DNA of 64,000 bases from Phellopilus nigrolimitatus (Eukaryota > Basidiomycota > Agaricomycetes > Hymenochaetales > Hymenochaetaceae). How positions within the stretch are numbered: position 1 is the stretch's first letter; every line of letters begins with the position of its first letter. The notes below the pieces were generated by a model. It did no database searches, was not told the DNA's origin, and saw nothing but the letters and a program-made list of their open reading frames with translations. Made by a program: the position numbers and the translations under genes. The stretch covers positions 1 to 64,000 of the forward strand of contig JAJOHG010000078.1 of assembly GCA_021029095.1 (NCBI GenBank), read 5' to 3'. Below, in pieces: positions 23,396 to 35,062 of the stretch.

Positions 23396-24400
23396 CACTC
23401 ACTCGTTTCCCGCTGCTTCTATACTGCAGTACGACCGCGCACAGCATCCGCCTGCTCCAGCTCACCCACCGCGTTCCAGAACCGCGTCCTGATGTCGTTC
23501 ACAGCGCTCCGCGCAACCCCCAACTCATACAAATCAAGTACAAAAACCGGCGTCGGCAATCCCAGCAAGTTCTGCTGTCTTTCTATCAGATCAATCTAAA
23601 TAAAAAGAGAGTACCAATACAAGATACCCCAAAACGAAAACTTGGTCACTCGCCGTACCACTGAGATGATGCCCGTCGTCTATCTGTCGTTGGCGAAGAT
23701 CACGTGATACGCAGGCTCTCGGTTGCTCTTCAGCAGGTTCTCCAGCGCCGCGCCGTACGCGGGCCTCTCGTCCATCGAGACGAATCTAATTTTAGGGACA
23801 GCCGCATCTCCATATACGAACAGCAATGAGCCAATCAAATACACGACGAAGGCGGTGAGGATACAGACGTACCCCGCGACCTGGCGACCCCTCCCTGTGT
23901 GCGGCAATGAAGATGCGCGCGGACCGTACCGTATCCGGCGTAGGTCTCACCAAACGCGACTAAATCTGCCCACGCACTTTCGTGGCCGTGTGCCTGCGCA
24001 CAACGTCAGCCGAAACCGAAACAACCGACATTGCAGCGGCTGCGAAGGCGACATCAGCAGCAATATATTCCACTCGAACTCCTCGAGAAGCCGCTCATAC
24101 GCGTGCTTTACACGGTCCGCGATCATCTCCCGCGCCAGCTCGGCGTCGCTAGCTCTCACGAGGCCCATTTTACTCGCAAGAGCAGGCCACAGAGCGTGCT
24201 GCCGCACCTATTCACGTCTACGAACAGACCATGGAGGTCAATACGGCGGTCCGCCAGCCGGAGAAGGCGCACATCGGCGTTTCTTCCGCTTCGCCCCAGC
24301 CAGTCCCAAAAGAAACAGGCACGGAAGGAGACAGGGTAGAGCGGAGGATGGCTGGAGGATACTGCTTGTTGTCCCATTCTCCAATAGTAGGCGTGTGTTC
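23396..24400 (-). other. Unrecognised multi-exon gene or relic, membrane segment near C-terminal half
   Basis: Several minus-strand segments look coding but are separated by stops or introns: LRLADRRIDLHGLFVDVNRC near 24220-24280, MGLVRASDAELAREMIADR with AYERLLEEFEW near 24060-24172, a transmembrane helix (VCILTAFVVYLIGSLLFVYG) near 23810-23870, FVSMDERPAYGAALENLLKS near 23720-23790, and NLLGLPTPVFVLDLYELGV near 23520-23580. Plausible GT-AG junctions can be drawn between some of them. I could not assemble one convincing open model, so this may be a decayed gene. The family is not recognised. Confidence 0.4.
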
Positions 24401-25297
24401 AGCGGCTGGCAGCTGCTAACCCGGATTCGGTCGATTGCGGTGACGCCTCGTTCGCACTGTGGAGGTCGAAATTCCCACTACTCAGCGGAAGCCCTGACAT
24501 GGAATCTGTGGCGTGCGAACTCTTCAGAGGTCGTGAATCTGAATATTGTTGGCTTAGCATGGTATGTCAGATATTTTGTTGGAATCCAGAAATGCCTTCG
24601 TATCTAATGACAAGTTAGATGGTGGTTGAAAGGACAGAGCTTTGGACGGCGCGGTGGTCCTTTGAGTTGCTCGGATTCAGGTTCCGCGTCCCTTTGAAGC
24701 AGGTCGCGCCTTCGAAATTTTTGTCGACCTTGAAGCAGGCCGGTGTGTGACTCAGGGCCCCGAGCTGCACGCTTAAAATGAACTTACTTTCTGCAGATCG
24801 AAACAAAGCTTGCGCTCTCTCAGGATGCACTCTGTAAACATCTCTAGTCAGAGAAATATTCGCTTCACTGCTCGCTTGACGTATCTTGTACATACAAAAT
24901 CCTACACACACGAGACACACCAACATATCCTAGACGGCCAGTGCCGACGATCAATGTGTGCGACAGTGGGCAGTACAGTTCAGTCGGACTGACAACGATG
25001 TTCGGTAGCACACTTCGCCGAAGATAAAAAAAGCTAAGGTGAACTCGCAGCTGCATACGCGTCTACGACCCACTGTTTTCGAGACAAAGTAAATGCACGA
25101 TATAGCTTGGAGGTATAATCGCGCGAGAGGCAAAGTGCCAACCTACGTAGCTTGTCTTTTAGAACCAAACTAGAAAAAGACGGTTCCCTGTGCTTACGGA
25201 TTAAGCTTTCTGTGCACAACTGCGCAAAGACGGTATGTTAGAAAATATATTGTTTTGACTAAATGAAGGAGAGCTCACGTATTTCGCAAGCACTAAA
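24401..25297. other. Intergenic, no gene seen
   Basis: About 0.9 kb with short frames only, upstream of the unrecognised minus-strand locus and 3' of F-box gene 4. Confidence 0.4.
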
Positions 25298-26852
25298 TCA
25301 AAGTTTCCAAACGACCTCCGAGTTCGGGAAAGCGCCTCGAAGTATATCTTCGTCTACTAGACGACAGCCAGCAACCTCAATCTTTCGAATCACCACATTA
25401 TTAAGGAGGAAATCATCGCGGGCGGCCTCAAGGAACTCAAGATCCATTCTGTCGCAGTTGAGGAAATGAAGAGTACGGAATTGAGGGACTGTGTAGCCGC
25501 AATCTGGCATCCAAAAGATGTGCCCAGGCGCCTCAATTCGAAGATTCTCCAAGCTTCGAGGCAGGCTGTGCAGGATCCGGCTAAAATCCAAATCATAGTC
25601 GGCGTTGGGCCCTGAGAAACGGAGGTGAAGATTCTTGAGCATTGAGAAGCGGCGCATTGATTCAAGGATATAGGTCCGTTCCGAATAGACTTGGAAGTCA
25701 TAGGCATCATGTCGATAAACGATAGTGAATGACATCTCAGTAACGTTTGGACGAGTGGTTTCAAGAACGCATCTCGCAAACGGGAACGACGTTTTACCGA
25801 TGATGCTAAAAGAAAAAGAAGCGATGTTGGAGATCCGGGGACTGTCGTCGTCGTCGTCGATCTCGTCTTCGTAGTATTTGTCATCTTCAACGTTAACGAG
25901 TGAGATCTCTAGGGCTTTCAGGGATGTCAATGACTGAAGAAAAAGCTTTAATGTTTCAGGCTGAAAACAGTCCGAGAATTTCATATGGCAATGGGATAAT
26001 TTTTGCCCAAAGACTGGCTTGGGGATGACATCCGTGAATTCTAAACATTTGAGGCTTGGTAGACACCACGACGCATAGAAATGAAGGGCGTCAGCAGGCC
26101 AGCACATACGATTGACAGCCAATTTGCGAAGACGGGGCATTTGGATTTCAAGATAATGTTTTAAAATGTGTTCATTTTCGTACTCGGTCACCCATTGGAA
26201 TTCGAGATCCTCCAACTGATCTTTCAGGGAGAAAACGTACTCCACGCACCGAGCCCGATCACGACAGATGAGAGGAATGCTGACTTTAAGCGGAAAATTC
26301 CGACTCCTGTCTACAAGAGCCCCAACCTGCCGGGGGTTCATGCACATGTTCAGCTTGCAGTTCGCCCAAACATGAGGAGAACCCAGCATCACTTGTCTGA
26401 AGCGCGAGCAGACATGCGAGAGCCCCAAAGCCTCCGTGAACAACGAAGTAACAGAGCCCAGTATGAGAGAAAGGATTTCGTCAGGGAGGTCCTCCAGACC
26501 GCGCCTCAGCGCCGCACTATCGATGTGCTCTTTGAATGGCGCACACATCTCCGCCAGCGAGCCAGTCAAGATTTGAAGCGCGCGAAGCATGCCTGTGGAC
26601 ACCTTCTGAATCCTCCTCGCGTTTACGAACGTTGCGAAAACAGGCGTTTCGTCCAGAAGGACGTAGCTCGCGTTTCTGCATGAAGTATGGACGTCGTCAG
26701 ACCGTCATTCTAGTAAAAACGAGCATCACGCACTGCTCCTTGACCAACTTTCCCCAGAAATGATCAGGGCTCAAGGTGCCATCGCCTTCCGTGACAGCAG
26801 AGAAGAAAGGTAGTAGCGCAGACAAGCTGCTCCGTTCGAGAGACGAAGACAT
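25298..26852 (-). CDS. Array F-box protein 4 (498 aa, 2 exons)
   Basis: Exon 1 is 26852-26734 (119 bp, donor GTGCGT) and exon 2 is 26675-25298 (acceptor ATGCAG). Exon 1 begins MSSSLERSSLSALLPFFSAV and ends FWGKLVKEQ. Exon 2 starts with a sequence unlike the others (NASYVLLDETPVFATFVNAR), then the shared helical stretch, the F-box (EDLPDEILSLILGSVTSLFT plus SHVCSRFRQVMLGSPHVWANC) and leucine-rich segments. It also has an acidic loop (VEDDKYYEDEIDDDDDSP) and the family C-terminus AFPNSEVVWKL. It is a full-length, apparently intact copy. It sits leftmost of the three closely related minus-strand copies (4, 5 and 6). Confidence 0.85.
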
Positions 26853-26961
26853 CCTTTTCGACTCTGGGGCGGTGATGGGTACGTGCGTGCTGCCGTGACT
26901 CTGTAAGTTACGTAAATATCCATATCTGGTATCTATTCCTCACGCGAACGAAACCGAACCA

Positions 26962-27060
26962 GACTGATGGAGCGCGGCTTCTTCAAGCGGCGCCAGCTCT
27001 CGCTCAGCGTGAGCAATCTGAGCTTTGGCCCGGTCACTGTCCCGGTGAGTGCCATCTACA
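26962..27060 (+). pseudogene. Internally deleted fragment of the TPT transporter gene
   Basis: Reads MERGFF-RRQLSLS fused to VSNLSFGPVTVP and then a GTGAGT donor. This is exon 1 of the transporter at 39563-41021 with about 15 residues deleted. No other part of the gene is nearby. It lies just upstream of F-box gene 4 in a copied block. Confidence 0.8.
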
Positions 27061-27087
27061 GAGATGGCCTGCTCAATCTGAATGGCC

Positions 27088-27922
27088 TGCCCATGGCAGA
27101 TTTCGGAGCGTCTGTCAAAAATGCATCTCATTCTTTCCGAGCTACGTGCCATTCAGCGAGCTGATCCACACAAACTGCGATTCAACGACCCACACCTACG
27201 ACAGCAAATCCACCTCTTCCATGATACTCATCTTCGAAGTGTCTTGACCAGCCGGTTGTGCTCGCCCTTTCGTGTTGTACCGACTCGCTCCAAACGGTTC
27301 AAGTCGTGAGGCAGCTTCCCAGCCGCATTTTAAATATTAGCGATGCTAATGCGCTATCTCAGCACTCGTATATGATTGTGGAGTCCTTGAGGACTCAGGG
27401 GGCGTTGGCGATGTCCATCCGATCGCGATAGATCCCATGCTCCAGACAGCGTGTTGTCCCGTCGTCTGCTTCTCTTCGGGTAAGCCTGATACAAAACGTT
27501 CTCTGGATGACATAAATACGAGCGGACTATCCCATGTTTTACATACACTCTGACGCAATGTAATTTCAAGAATGAAATTAATGCTATCACCACGGGCATA
27601 TAGGTAGCCTTGGCTGGACAATTTTTGGAGGCAAATCCAAACGACGCTACTGGCGCAATCAGGAGCATGGAAGTGCAAATACAATTCTGAGCATACTTGA
27701 CGCAGGCTTATCAGGCAAGAAACAGAATCGCGAAGAATGGAAGAAAGGAATGGAAAAGAAAGACGTTGAATGCGAGGCAAAGCGTAGCTTAGCTTGTCTT
27801 CAAGATTAAATGAGATATGAAGGTTTTCTGTGATAATGGAGTAATGTTTCTACGACGGTATGTTAGAGAAAATTCCATGTCAACCAAGCGAATGAGAGCT
27901 CACGTACTTTGGGAGGACTAGA
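27088..27922. repeat. Copied 3' flank of an F-box gene (unit copy next to gene 5)
   Basis: This stretch is nearly identical to 54893-55745 in the opposite orientation and similar to 31605-32450, 58046-58870 and parts of 44570-45000 and 62594-63010. A 144-codon frame (27346-27780) also exists in the 55056-55490 copy, but other copies break it, so it is treated as non-coding flank. Confidence 0.8.
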
Positions 27923-30408
27923 TCAAGGTATCCAAACGACCTCCGACTTCGGGAAACTGTCTCGCAAATCTTCTTCTTCTATTAGACGACAGTGTACAAC
28001 CTCCACCTTTCCAATCACCACATTATAAAAGAGGAATCTTTCGCGGACGGCCCCAATAAAATCAAGATCCAGTCTGTCACAATTGCGGAACTGAAGAGTA
28101 TGGAGGCGAACGGCTGTGTGATCCCAACCACCTATATATGAAGTGTGTCCTCGCGCCTCAATTTGAAGGTTCTCCAAGCTTTGAGGCACGAGGATTAGGA
28201 TTTGGCCAAAATCAAAGCCAAAGCCATGGTCGGCGTCGGGCCCTGGGAAACGGAGATGCAGTTTCTTGAGCATTGGGAAGTGTCGCATTGATTTAAGGAG
28301 ATTCTCTCGTCGGCCTTCGATTTCGTAGCAGTAATCGTCGGGACAGTAGCACTTGGGATAAATGATGGTGAATAACATCTCGGTGATATTTAGGCGAATG
28401 GTCCTAAGGACGCGTCTCGTAAATGGCACTGAGGTTTTCCCGACGACACTGAAAGAGAAAGAAGAGATGCTGGAGACCAGGGAACTCAAATCTTCTTGGA
28501 CACTGTCATTGTTGCCGTCGTCGTCCTCCTCGCTATCGCTATCCCCGTCAGCAACATCATCAATGTCAACAAACTCGATCTCCAGAGTTTCCAAAGATGT
28601 CAATGATTGTAGAAAAAGCTTTAATGTTTCAGGTTGGAAACCGAGCGTGAATTTCATATGGCAATAAGACAGATTCTGTCGAAAGACGGGCTTAGGGATG
28701 AAGTTCGTGAATCCTAAGTATTTTAGATTCGGCAAGGACCACGACACATAGAAATCATGGGAACGGTTAGGGCTCCGCAACGTACCCGTATATACGAAAT
28801 ACGGTACGGTACGGTACGGTCACGTACCAGTATCGTAATGCTCTCCGAGGGTCTAAAATACGGTCACGTATTTACGTGACCGTACACGTATTGAACCCGT
28901 ATAATATGTCTGTATACGTTCGTAATACGTGATACGTGACCCTACACCCATACTATCTAACTAGAAGCATGTGATCGTGAGGTACATACCTCTAATTAGT
29001 TATTAGTCTCCCAACTGCAAATAATACTTCAAATAAATGCTGATTGCCGGCTATTTGACATCACCGCGGCCGTGCCACCACAGCGTGGATCGTCGGCACT
29101 GCCCGTGTTGGCAATCCACGTGACTTTTCATCGCCATCAACGCACGCCGCTGGCTTCCCGCGCCGCGCGCGACACCGAGATAGTTGTGCTCGTCGTGTCG
29201 AACGACGAGCACGACTATCTCCCTCAATTTTCTACCTTTTCCAGTCTTTTTTTTTTGCATCATACGTGTGTCATAGAGCAGATTCAAATGAAATTGGAAA
29301 AATAAAAGTGGGACTTTGGTGCCGCCATCCCCTCCCCCCTCCTCTCTTTTTTTTGGCTTGCCACTGCCTGCCGTTTGCTCTTCTCAACAAATAAATATGA
29401 TTTTGATGCCGGAAAAAGGCAAAATGCGACAAACTCTTGTAAAATTTCCAAAACGAAACTTTCTTCTATGTTTACATAACCCGTATACGACGTATCACCG
29501 TATACGGTCAGTACCGTACCAGTACCGTACCGTATGTGCTCACGAAAACTCAAAATACGGACCGTATTAATACTGAACGTACCAGTATTCAGGTTTCGAA
29601 AATACGTACGTACCAGTATACGGTACGTTGCGGAGCCCTAGGAACGGTAATGCCCGAATGTAGAGCCTATAGTCAACTTGCGAAGGCTGGGCATTCGAAT
29701 TGCAGGATAATACTTTATTATGTGTTCACTTTCGCAGAAGGATATCCTTTGGAAGTTGAGATCCTCCAACCGATCTTCCAGGGAGAAGAGGTATTCCACG
29801 CGATGACACCAGTCATTTTCGTCCGCAGAAGCAATGTCGATTCTAAGTGGGTAATTCCGGTTCCTGTCTACGAGAGCCCCGATCTGCCGAGAGTTCATGT
29901 CTGTGTTCAGCCTGCAATTCTCCCAGATACGAGGAGAATCCAGCATGACTTGTCTGAACCTCGAGCAGACCTGTGAGAGCCCCAAAGTCTCTGTAAACAC
30001 AGACGTAACGGAACCCAGTATCTGTAAAAGAATCTCGTCGGGCAAGCTGTCCAAGCCCTGCCTGCGCGCCATGCAGTCAGTGCGTTCTTTGAACGTCGCG
30101 TTCATCTCCTCCAACGAGCGTGCCAAGGTCTGCAGAGTCAGAAGCATCCCAGCGGCCTTTTCCTGCAACATCCTTGCATTCTTAATTAGTCTGGCTCTGA
30201 CGACCTGTGTTCCGCTCGAAGTGTCAAGAGTCAAGTTCCTGCATGAAAATAAACATCGCGAAGTCATCGATCGAGTGAGCATCACGCACTGCTCCTTAAC
30301 CAACTTTCCCCAGAACAGGTCAGCGTCCAAGTTTCCACTGCCTTTCGGTACAGCGGAAAAGAAAGGTCGTAACGCAGACAAGCTGCTCCGTTCGAGAGAC
30401 AAACACAT
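27923..30408 (-). pseudogene. Array F-box gene 5, split by an 873-bp MITE
   Basis: Exon 1 is 30408-30290, donor GTGCGT. Exon 2 starts at 30238 and runs to 29641, where a MITE (28768-29640) interrupts it, and coding resumes at 28767 to 27923. Counting the 8-bp duplication once, the frame is open across the break and would give 517 residues, so the gene was intact at insertion. The 5' part carries MCLSLERSSLSALRPFFSAV, the helical stretch and the F-box (DSLPDEILLQILGSVTSVFT). The 3' part carries FYVSWSLPNLKYLGFTNFIP, an acidic loop (DVADGDSDSEEDDDGNND) and FPKSEVVWIP. As it stands the protein would stop soon after GHYRS unless the element is spliced or excised. Confidence 0.9.
28768..29640. mobile_element. 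hAT-like MITE, 873 bp, with perfect 8-bp TSD, inside F-box gene 5
   Basis: Terminal inverted repeats start TAGGGCTCCGCAACGTA and the element is flanked by GGAACGGT on both sides (28760-28767 and 29641-29648). The subterminal regions are packed with TACGGTACGGT and GTACGTACC-type repeats in both orientations. No transposase is encoded. The 8-bp duplication and the TAGGG terminus fit the hAT superfamily. A relative with the same terminus lies at 45675-46352. Confidence 0.92.
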
Positions 30409-30732
30409 CCTTTTCAACTCTGGGGCGGTGATGGGTACGTGAGCGCTGTGTTTGAGACCGTATACCGGCGAACACGAACTGTAAGTTACGTAAATAATTA
30501 CTTGTTCCCATTTCTTCTTGTGCTTATGTCATAATCATCAACACAAAAAACAAAGCTTATGCCGTAACCACTGTTAAACCGTTAAACCAGTGCAATGGTG
30601 GTTCTTGATAAACGCTAAACATAGCGTCCCGAATCGCATCACCGCTGGAGGTGAGTGTCTCCTGGCATGACGATCAAAGGTTTATGTCAGATAGTTAGAG
30701 GAAGAGAGGAGAAAAGTATGTTCGCTGGGTGC
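30409..30732. other. Short intergenic, upstream of F-box gene 5
   Basis: Contains the copied 5' flank of the F-box gene (CACGTACCCATCACCGCC-like motif, also seen upstream of genes 4, 8 and 12) and no gene. Confidence 0.5.
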
Positions 30733-31092
30733 TAGATGCGGAAGAAGTGTTCCATGACCGCTAAGCGGTTTGTGGGCGATTGCGTCGATACTGCTGAGTC
30801 CTGGGAGGGCTTTTCAGCCAGGCGCGGACGACCTTGATGAAACAGTTGACCTCGTGGTGGCTCGCTAAACTCTGCTGATTTACATGTACAGCGAGAGCAC
30901 TTTGTCGAAGATCCCGGAGATGAGTAACTGTCGGGGCCGGTTTGGCGCTCGAAACATGCGGGTAGATCGCGATATGTCGCAGCGCGTGTGTTCTGACCTT
31001 CCTTGGTGAATATCGGAGGCGTTCTCGGAAAGTGGGCGTGCCGCCGGAGGACATAGAATGCAAACGACTGCGCGAGCGCCAGAAGAAGCGTA
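30733..31092 (-). pseudogene. Decayed fragment of the Ser-rich gene (17957-19078)
   Basis: Aligns with exon 1 of the Ser-rich gene from its start (here ATG has become ACG, at about 31090) through to its 3' end around the RIW motif (30735). It has several internal deletions and frame changes. Its 5' flank (31093-31600) also matches the parental flank. It is not expected to make protein. Confidence 0.8.
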
Positions 31093-32450
31093 TTGGCGTA
31101 GGATGAGAAGCTTTGGAATGACGAGCAAAGGAGTCTGAGGACGCGACAAACGACTTCCACTTCTATTTTATGCGTGATGTTGGTTTGGAGCTTTGACTCG
31201 CAGGCGCGCTTCTTGCATGCCTTCCCGCGGCGCCTGGCAGGACTCGCCGGACGGCAATTCACATATTGACCACGCTCTGTGCTTTCATTTCTTCCCTTAC
31301 AGATTTCATTTACAAGTAAGATCCAGGCCCTTAAACCGGTTCAAGGTATGCATATATATTCATTATGCTCTGCTTTGGGGAGACGCGACTGATTCACGAC
31401 ACTGCAGGTTACCTTCACGTGCGGCATGTGTGCTCATCAAATTAGTACATATTCAAAATGATCTTGATGCGGCGCCGCGCAAGCGGGAGTCTCGGGTACT
31501 TAGAATGAGCTCTGCATCTTACCTTGAAGAACGAAAATCATCATGCCGTAAATGTCTCTTTCCTGACAAACCGACGAACATGTAACACTGCAGATTGTTG
31601 ACTTTGAATGGCCTGCCCATGGCGGATTTCGGAGCGTCTGTCAAAGACGCATCTCATTCTTTCCGAGCTACGTGCCATTCAGTGAGCTGATCCACACGAA
31701 TTTTTCAGCGATTCAACGACCCACACCTACGACAGTAAATCCCGCCTCTTCCATGATACTCATCTCCGAAGTGTTCTGACCAGTCGGCTGTGCTCGCTCT
31801 TTCGTGTTGAACCGACTCGCTCAAAGCAGTCCAAATCGCGAGGCAGCTTCCCAGCCACATTTTACATGTTAGCGATACTAATGCGCTATCGCAGCGCTCG
31901 TGTCCATGAGGACTCAGAAGGCGTTGGCGATGTCCACCCGATCGAGATAGGCCAGGCAGCGTGTTCTACCGTCCTCTCCCTTTTCAACCTTCTTTTCTGG
32001 TAAAGCTGATAAGAAACACTCTCAATCTTATAAACGCAAGTTGGTCTATTACATATTGCATACTGTTATTTTGTACACTATGGCACAAGAATCTTGCAAG
32101 AATGAGATCAATGTATCATCACGGGCATATATGTAGCGTTGACTGGATAGTTTAGGAGGCGAATCCAGACGCCCTCAAGGGCATGAAAGTGCAAATACAG
32201 GTCTGAGCATACTTAGCGCAGGCAAGAAACAAGATCGCAAAAAGGAGAGAAAGAAAACGACAAGAAAGACGTTGAATGTAAGGCAAAGCGCTGCCTCCCT
32301 TTGTCTTCAAAATGTTTTAGAAATCATTGGAAATGAGATATGAAGGTTTTCTGTGATTACGGAACAATGTCCCTGTGTACACCTACGATGTTAGAGAAGG
32401 TATTGTTTCAACCAAATGAACGAGAGCTCACGTATTTCGGAAGCCCTAGA
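31093..32450. repeat. Copied flanks between the Ser-rich fragment and F-box gene 6
   Basis: 31200-31890 matches 19200-19900 (5' flank of the Ser-rich gene). 31605-32450 matches 27088-27922 and 54893-55745 (3' flank of F-box genes). No gene is present. Confidence 0.75.
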
Positions 32451-34035
32451 TCAAGGTCTCCAAACGACCTCCGAGTTCGGAAAAGCGTCTCGAAGTGTTT
32501 CTTCGTCTATTAGGCGACAGCCAACAACCTCAACCTTTCCGATCACCACATTGCCACAGAGGAACTCATCGCGGACGGCCGTAAGGAAATCGATATGCAT
32601 TTTGTCGCAATTGCTGAAATGAAGAGCACGGAGTTCAGGGGTCGTGTGATCACAAACAGGCATTAAGGTGTGCCCAGGCGCCTCAATTCGAAGATTTTCT
32701 AAGCGAGGCACGTGGGGTAGGATTTCGCGAAGATAAAAAGAATGGTCGGTGTCGGGCCCTGAGAGACGGAGATGTAGTTTCTTGAGCATCGAGAAGTGTC
32801 GCATTGGTTTAAGATGACAGGCCCGCCGAAAAGAGGTTTCGGCGTAATCGTGATGATCGTAGCATTCGGGATAAACGATGCTGAACGACATCTCGGTAAC
32901 ATACGGACAAATCGCCTCAAGGACTCGTCTCGCATACGTTTTCGATGTTCTTCCGATGATGCTAAAAGAGAAAGAAGCGATGCTGGAGACCCGGGAATTC
33001 AACCCTCCTTGGACACTGTCATCGTCGTCATCGCTTTCCCACTCGTCGTCACTATGCGAGTCGCTAGCAAAAACTCTATTGAGCTCGATCTCCAGAGTTT
33101 TCAAGGATGTCAATGAGTGAAGAAAAAGCTTTAATTCTTCAGGTCCGAAAAAGTCTTTGAATTCCATATAGCAATAAGACAGATTCTGTCGAAAGACTGG
33201 CTTTGGGATGAAGTTTGTGAATCCCAAGTATTTTAGATTCGGCAGGGACCACGATACATAGAAATGATGGGAAAGGTAATGCCCGAATGTAGAGCTTATA
33301 GTCAATTTGCGAAGGCCGGGCATTCGAATTGCAGGATAATGCCTTAAAATGTGTTCACCTTCGTAAGCGGACAAACATCGGAACTCGATGTCCTCCAGCT
33401 GATCTTTCAAGGAGAGGAGGCACTTTACGCGCCGATTCCAGTGATGACAGCGGGGGCCAACGTCGATTTTGAGCGGACAAATCCGACTCCTGTCTACGAA
33501 AGTCTTTATTTTCCGGAGGTTCATGCCCGTGTTCAGTCTAAAATTCGCCCAAATACGTGGAGAGTCCAATATCACTTGTCTGAATCGTGAGCAGACATAG
33601 GAAAGCGCCAAAGCATGGGTGAAATCCGACGTAACTTCGCCCAGTATGCGTGAGAGGATCTCGTCGGGCAAGCTGTCCAAGCCGTGCTCGAGCGCCATGC
33701 AGTCAGTGCGCTCTTCGAACGTCGCGTTTATCTCTTCCAACGAGCGTGTCAAGGTCTGCAGTGCCAGAAGCATCCCAGCGGCCTTTTTCTGGAGCATCCT
33801 TGCACTCTTGATTCCTTTGGCCCTGGCAACATGCGTTACGCTTGAAGTGTCGAGCGTCAAGTTCCTGCAGGAGAAATAAACATCGCGAAGTCATCAATCG
33901 AGTCATCGCTACGCACTGCTCCTTGACCAAATTGCTCCAGAACTGATTTGTGTCCAAGTTTTCACCGCCTTCTGGGACAGAGGAGAAGAAAGGCAGTAAC
34001 GCGGACAAGCTGGTCGGTTCGAGATACGAAGACAT
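32451..34035 (-). CDS. Array F-box protein 6 (510 aa, 2 exons)
   Basis: Exon 1 is 34035-33917 (119 bp, donor GTGCGT) and exon 2 is 33864-32451 (acceptor CTGCAG). It begins MSSYLEPTSLSALLPFFSSV. Then come the helical stretch, the F-box (DSLPDEILSRILGEVTSDFT plus SYVCSRFRQVILDSPRIWAN), FYVSWSLPNLKYLGFTNFIP, an acidic loop (SDSHSDDEWESDDDDDSV) and the C-terminus AFPNSEVVWRP. It is very close to gene 5 through the middle third, with long shared stretches, but different in the acidic loop. Intact by sequence. Confidence 0.88.
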
Positions 34036-34347
34036 CCTTTTCGACTCCAAAGCAGAGTTGAGCACGCGTTCTGGGCGTTTAAAAGAACAAGCTTGTGATG
34101 AAAAGTCGATGCTCAGTGCTCGGCAGAGATATAACAGATGCCAAAAATGCACTGACCCGAGGCAAAGTCACTCGGAAAGCAAGAGAAAAAGGCACGTTTG
34201 GAAAGCCGAAAAGAGGTTTTCCAATAATTACATAACTGCTTATGTATGGCAGGTACGTCTCACGCTCGTGTTCGGCGACAGTATTATGAGTAAGACTATT
34301 ATTATGCGTACAAAACGAAATACATGTACATGTATGTACTTGCAGAT

Positions 34348-34864
34348 TAGGAACTAGCATGGTAACGCCATCCGTACCACGGATAGGCTTTCCCACGGAT
34401 GGACGGATACCAAGGATGCATCCACGCAAAATATAGTTCAAGTGTTGTACAGTTACCTGCACACCAGGACATAATTTAAACACATATTTCATTTAGTACA
34501 AATAAATGCTTCTTGTAAAGTGAGATATTGAAGGGAGAATGAAGGCCTGGTCTCGAAATTCTGCATTTTGTTTATCTCAAATTGTAGGGGAGACAAATGG
34601 CGCTATTTTTGTGTTCTTTTTTCAGTTGAATAGCTTAGTAACTACCATATAAGTTACATTCAGTTCTGCGGTCATTCAAATAGTGTACATCCAGCAGCAC
34701 AGAGCGCACAACACATGGCATACCATAGTATTGCAGTCGAGCTCGCTAAACTCGCGAAGGTTCAGAAGAGACGTGATCTAGCGCTGCCATTGGATGAACT
34801 ATGTTTGTCAGCATTTTGCACGGGTACCACGGATACACGCGGATGGATACCATGCTAGTCCTTA
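34348..34864. mobile_element. hAT-like MITE, 517 bp, 8-bp TSD
   Basis: Left end TAGGAACTAGCATGG and right end (reverse complement) TAAGGACTAGCATGG, flanked by TTGCAGAT at 34340-34347 and 34865-34872. Subterminal ACCACGGAT and CATCCGT motifs occur at both ends. No coding capacity. A detached end of the same family lies at 7083-7146. Confidence 0.88.
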
Positions 34865-35062
34865 TTGCAGATGCGGCAAGTACTCGAGTGCTCCAGTCAC
34901 CCACTGAAATCTGATTCTTTTCTGGTTAGCATGCATCGTACAGCGATAATCTGGTACATCCTCACCGTGGGATGCTAAATCAGATGAAAAGTCCTCAACT
35001 GATCAAAGAATAGCGAGGGTCTGTTAGTACTCGAACCGAGGCCGAGGAAAAACGACTCACCA

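Noticed and set aside
27346..27780. A 144-codon minus-strand frame with a near-identical partner at 55056-55490, which looked like a conserved gene
   Set aside because: The DNA around it is conserved to the same degree as the frame, other copies of the flank (near 32200, 44700, 58200, 62800) break it, and the product has no recognisable feature. It is best read as copied 3' flank of the F-box genes.
28800..28960. TACGGTACGGT repeats considered as a CRISPR-like or satellite array
   Set aside because: The repeats are short, irregular, in both orientations and lie inside a MITE with defined ends. The organism is a eukaryote.
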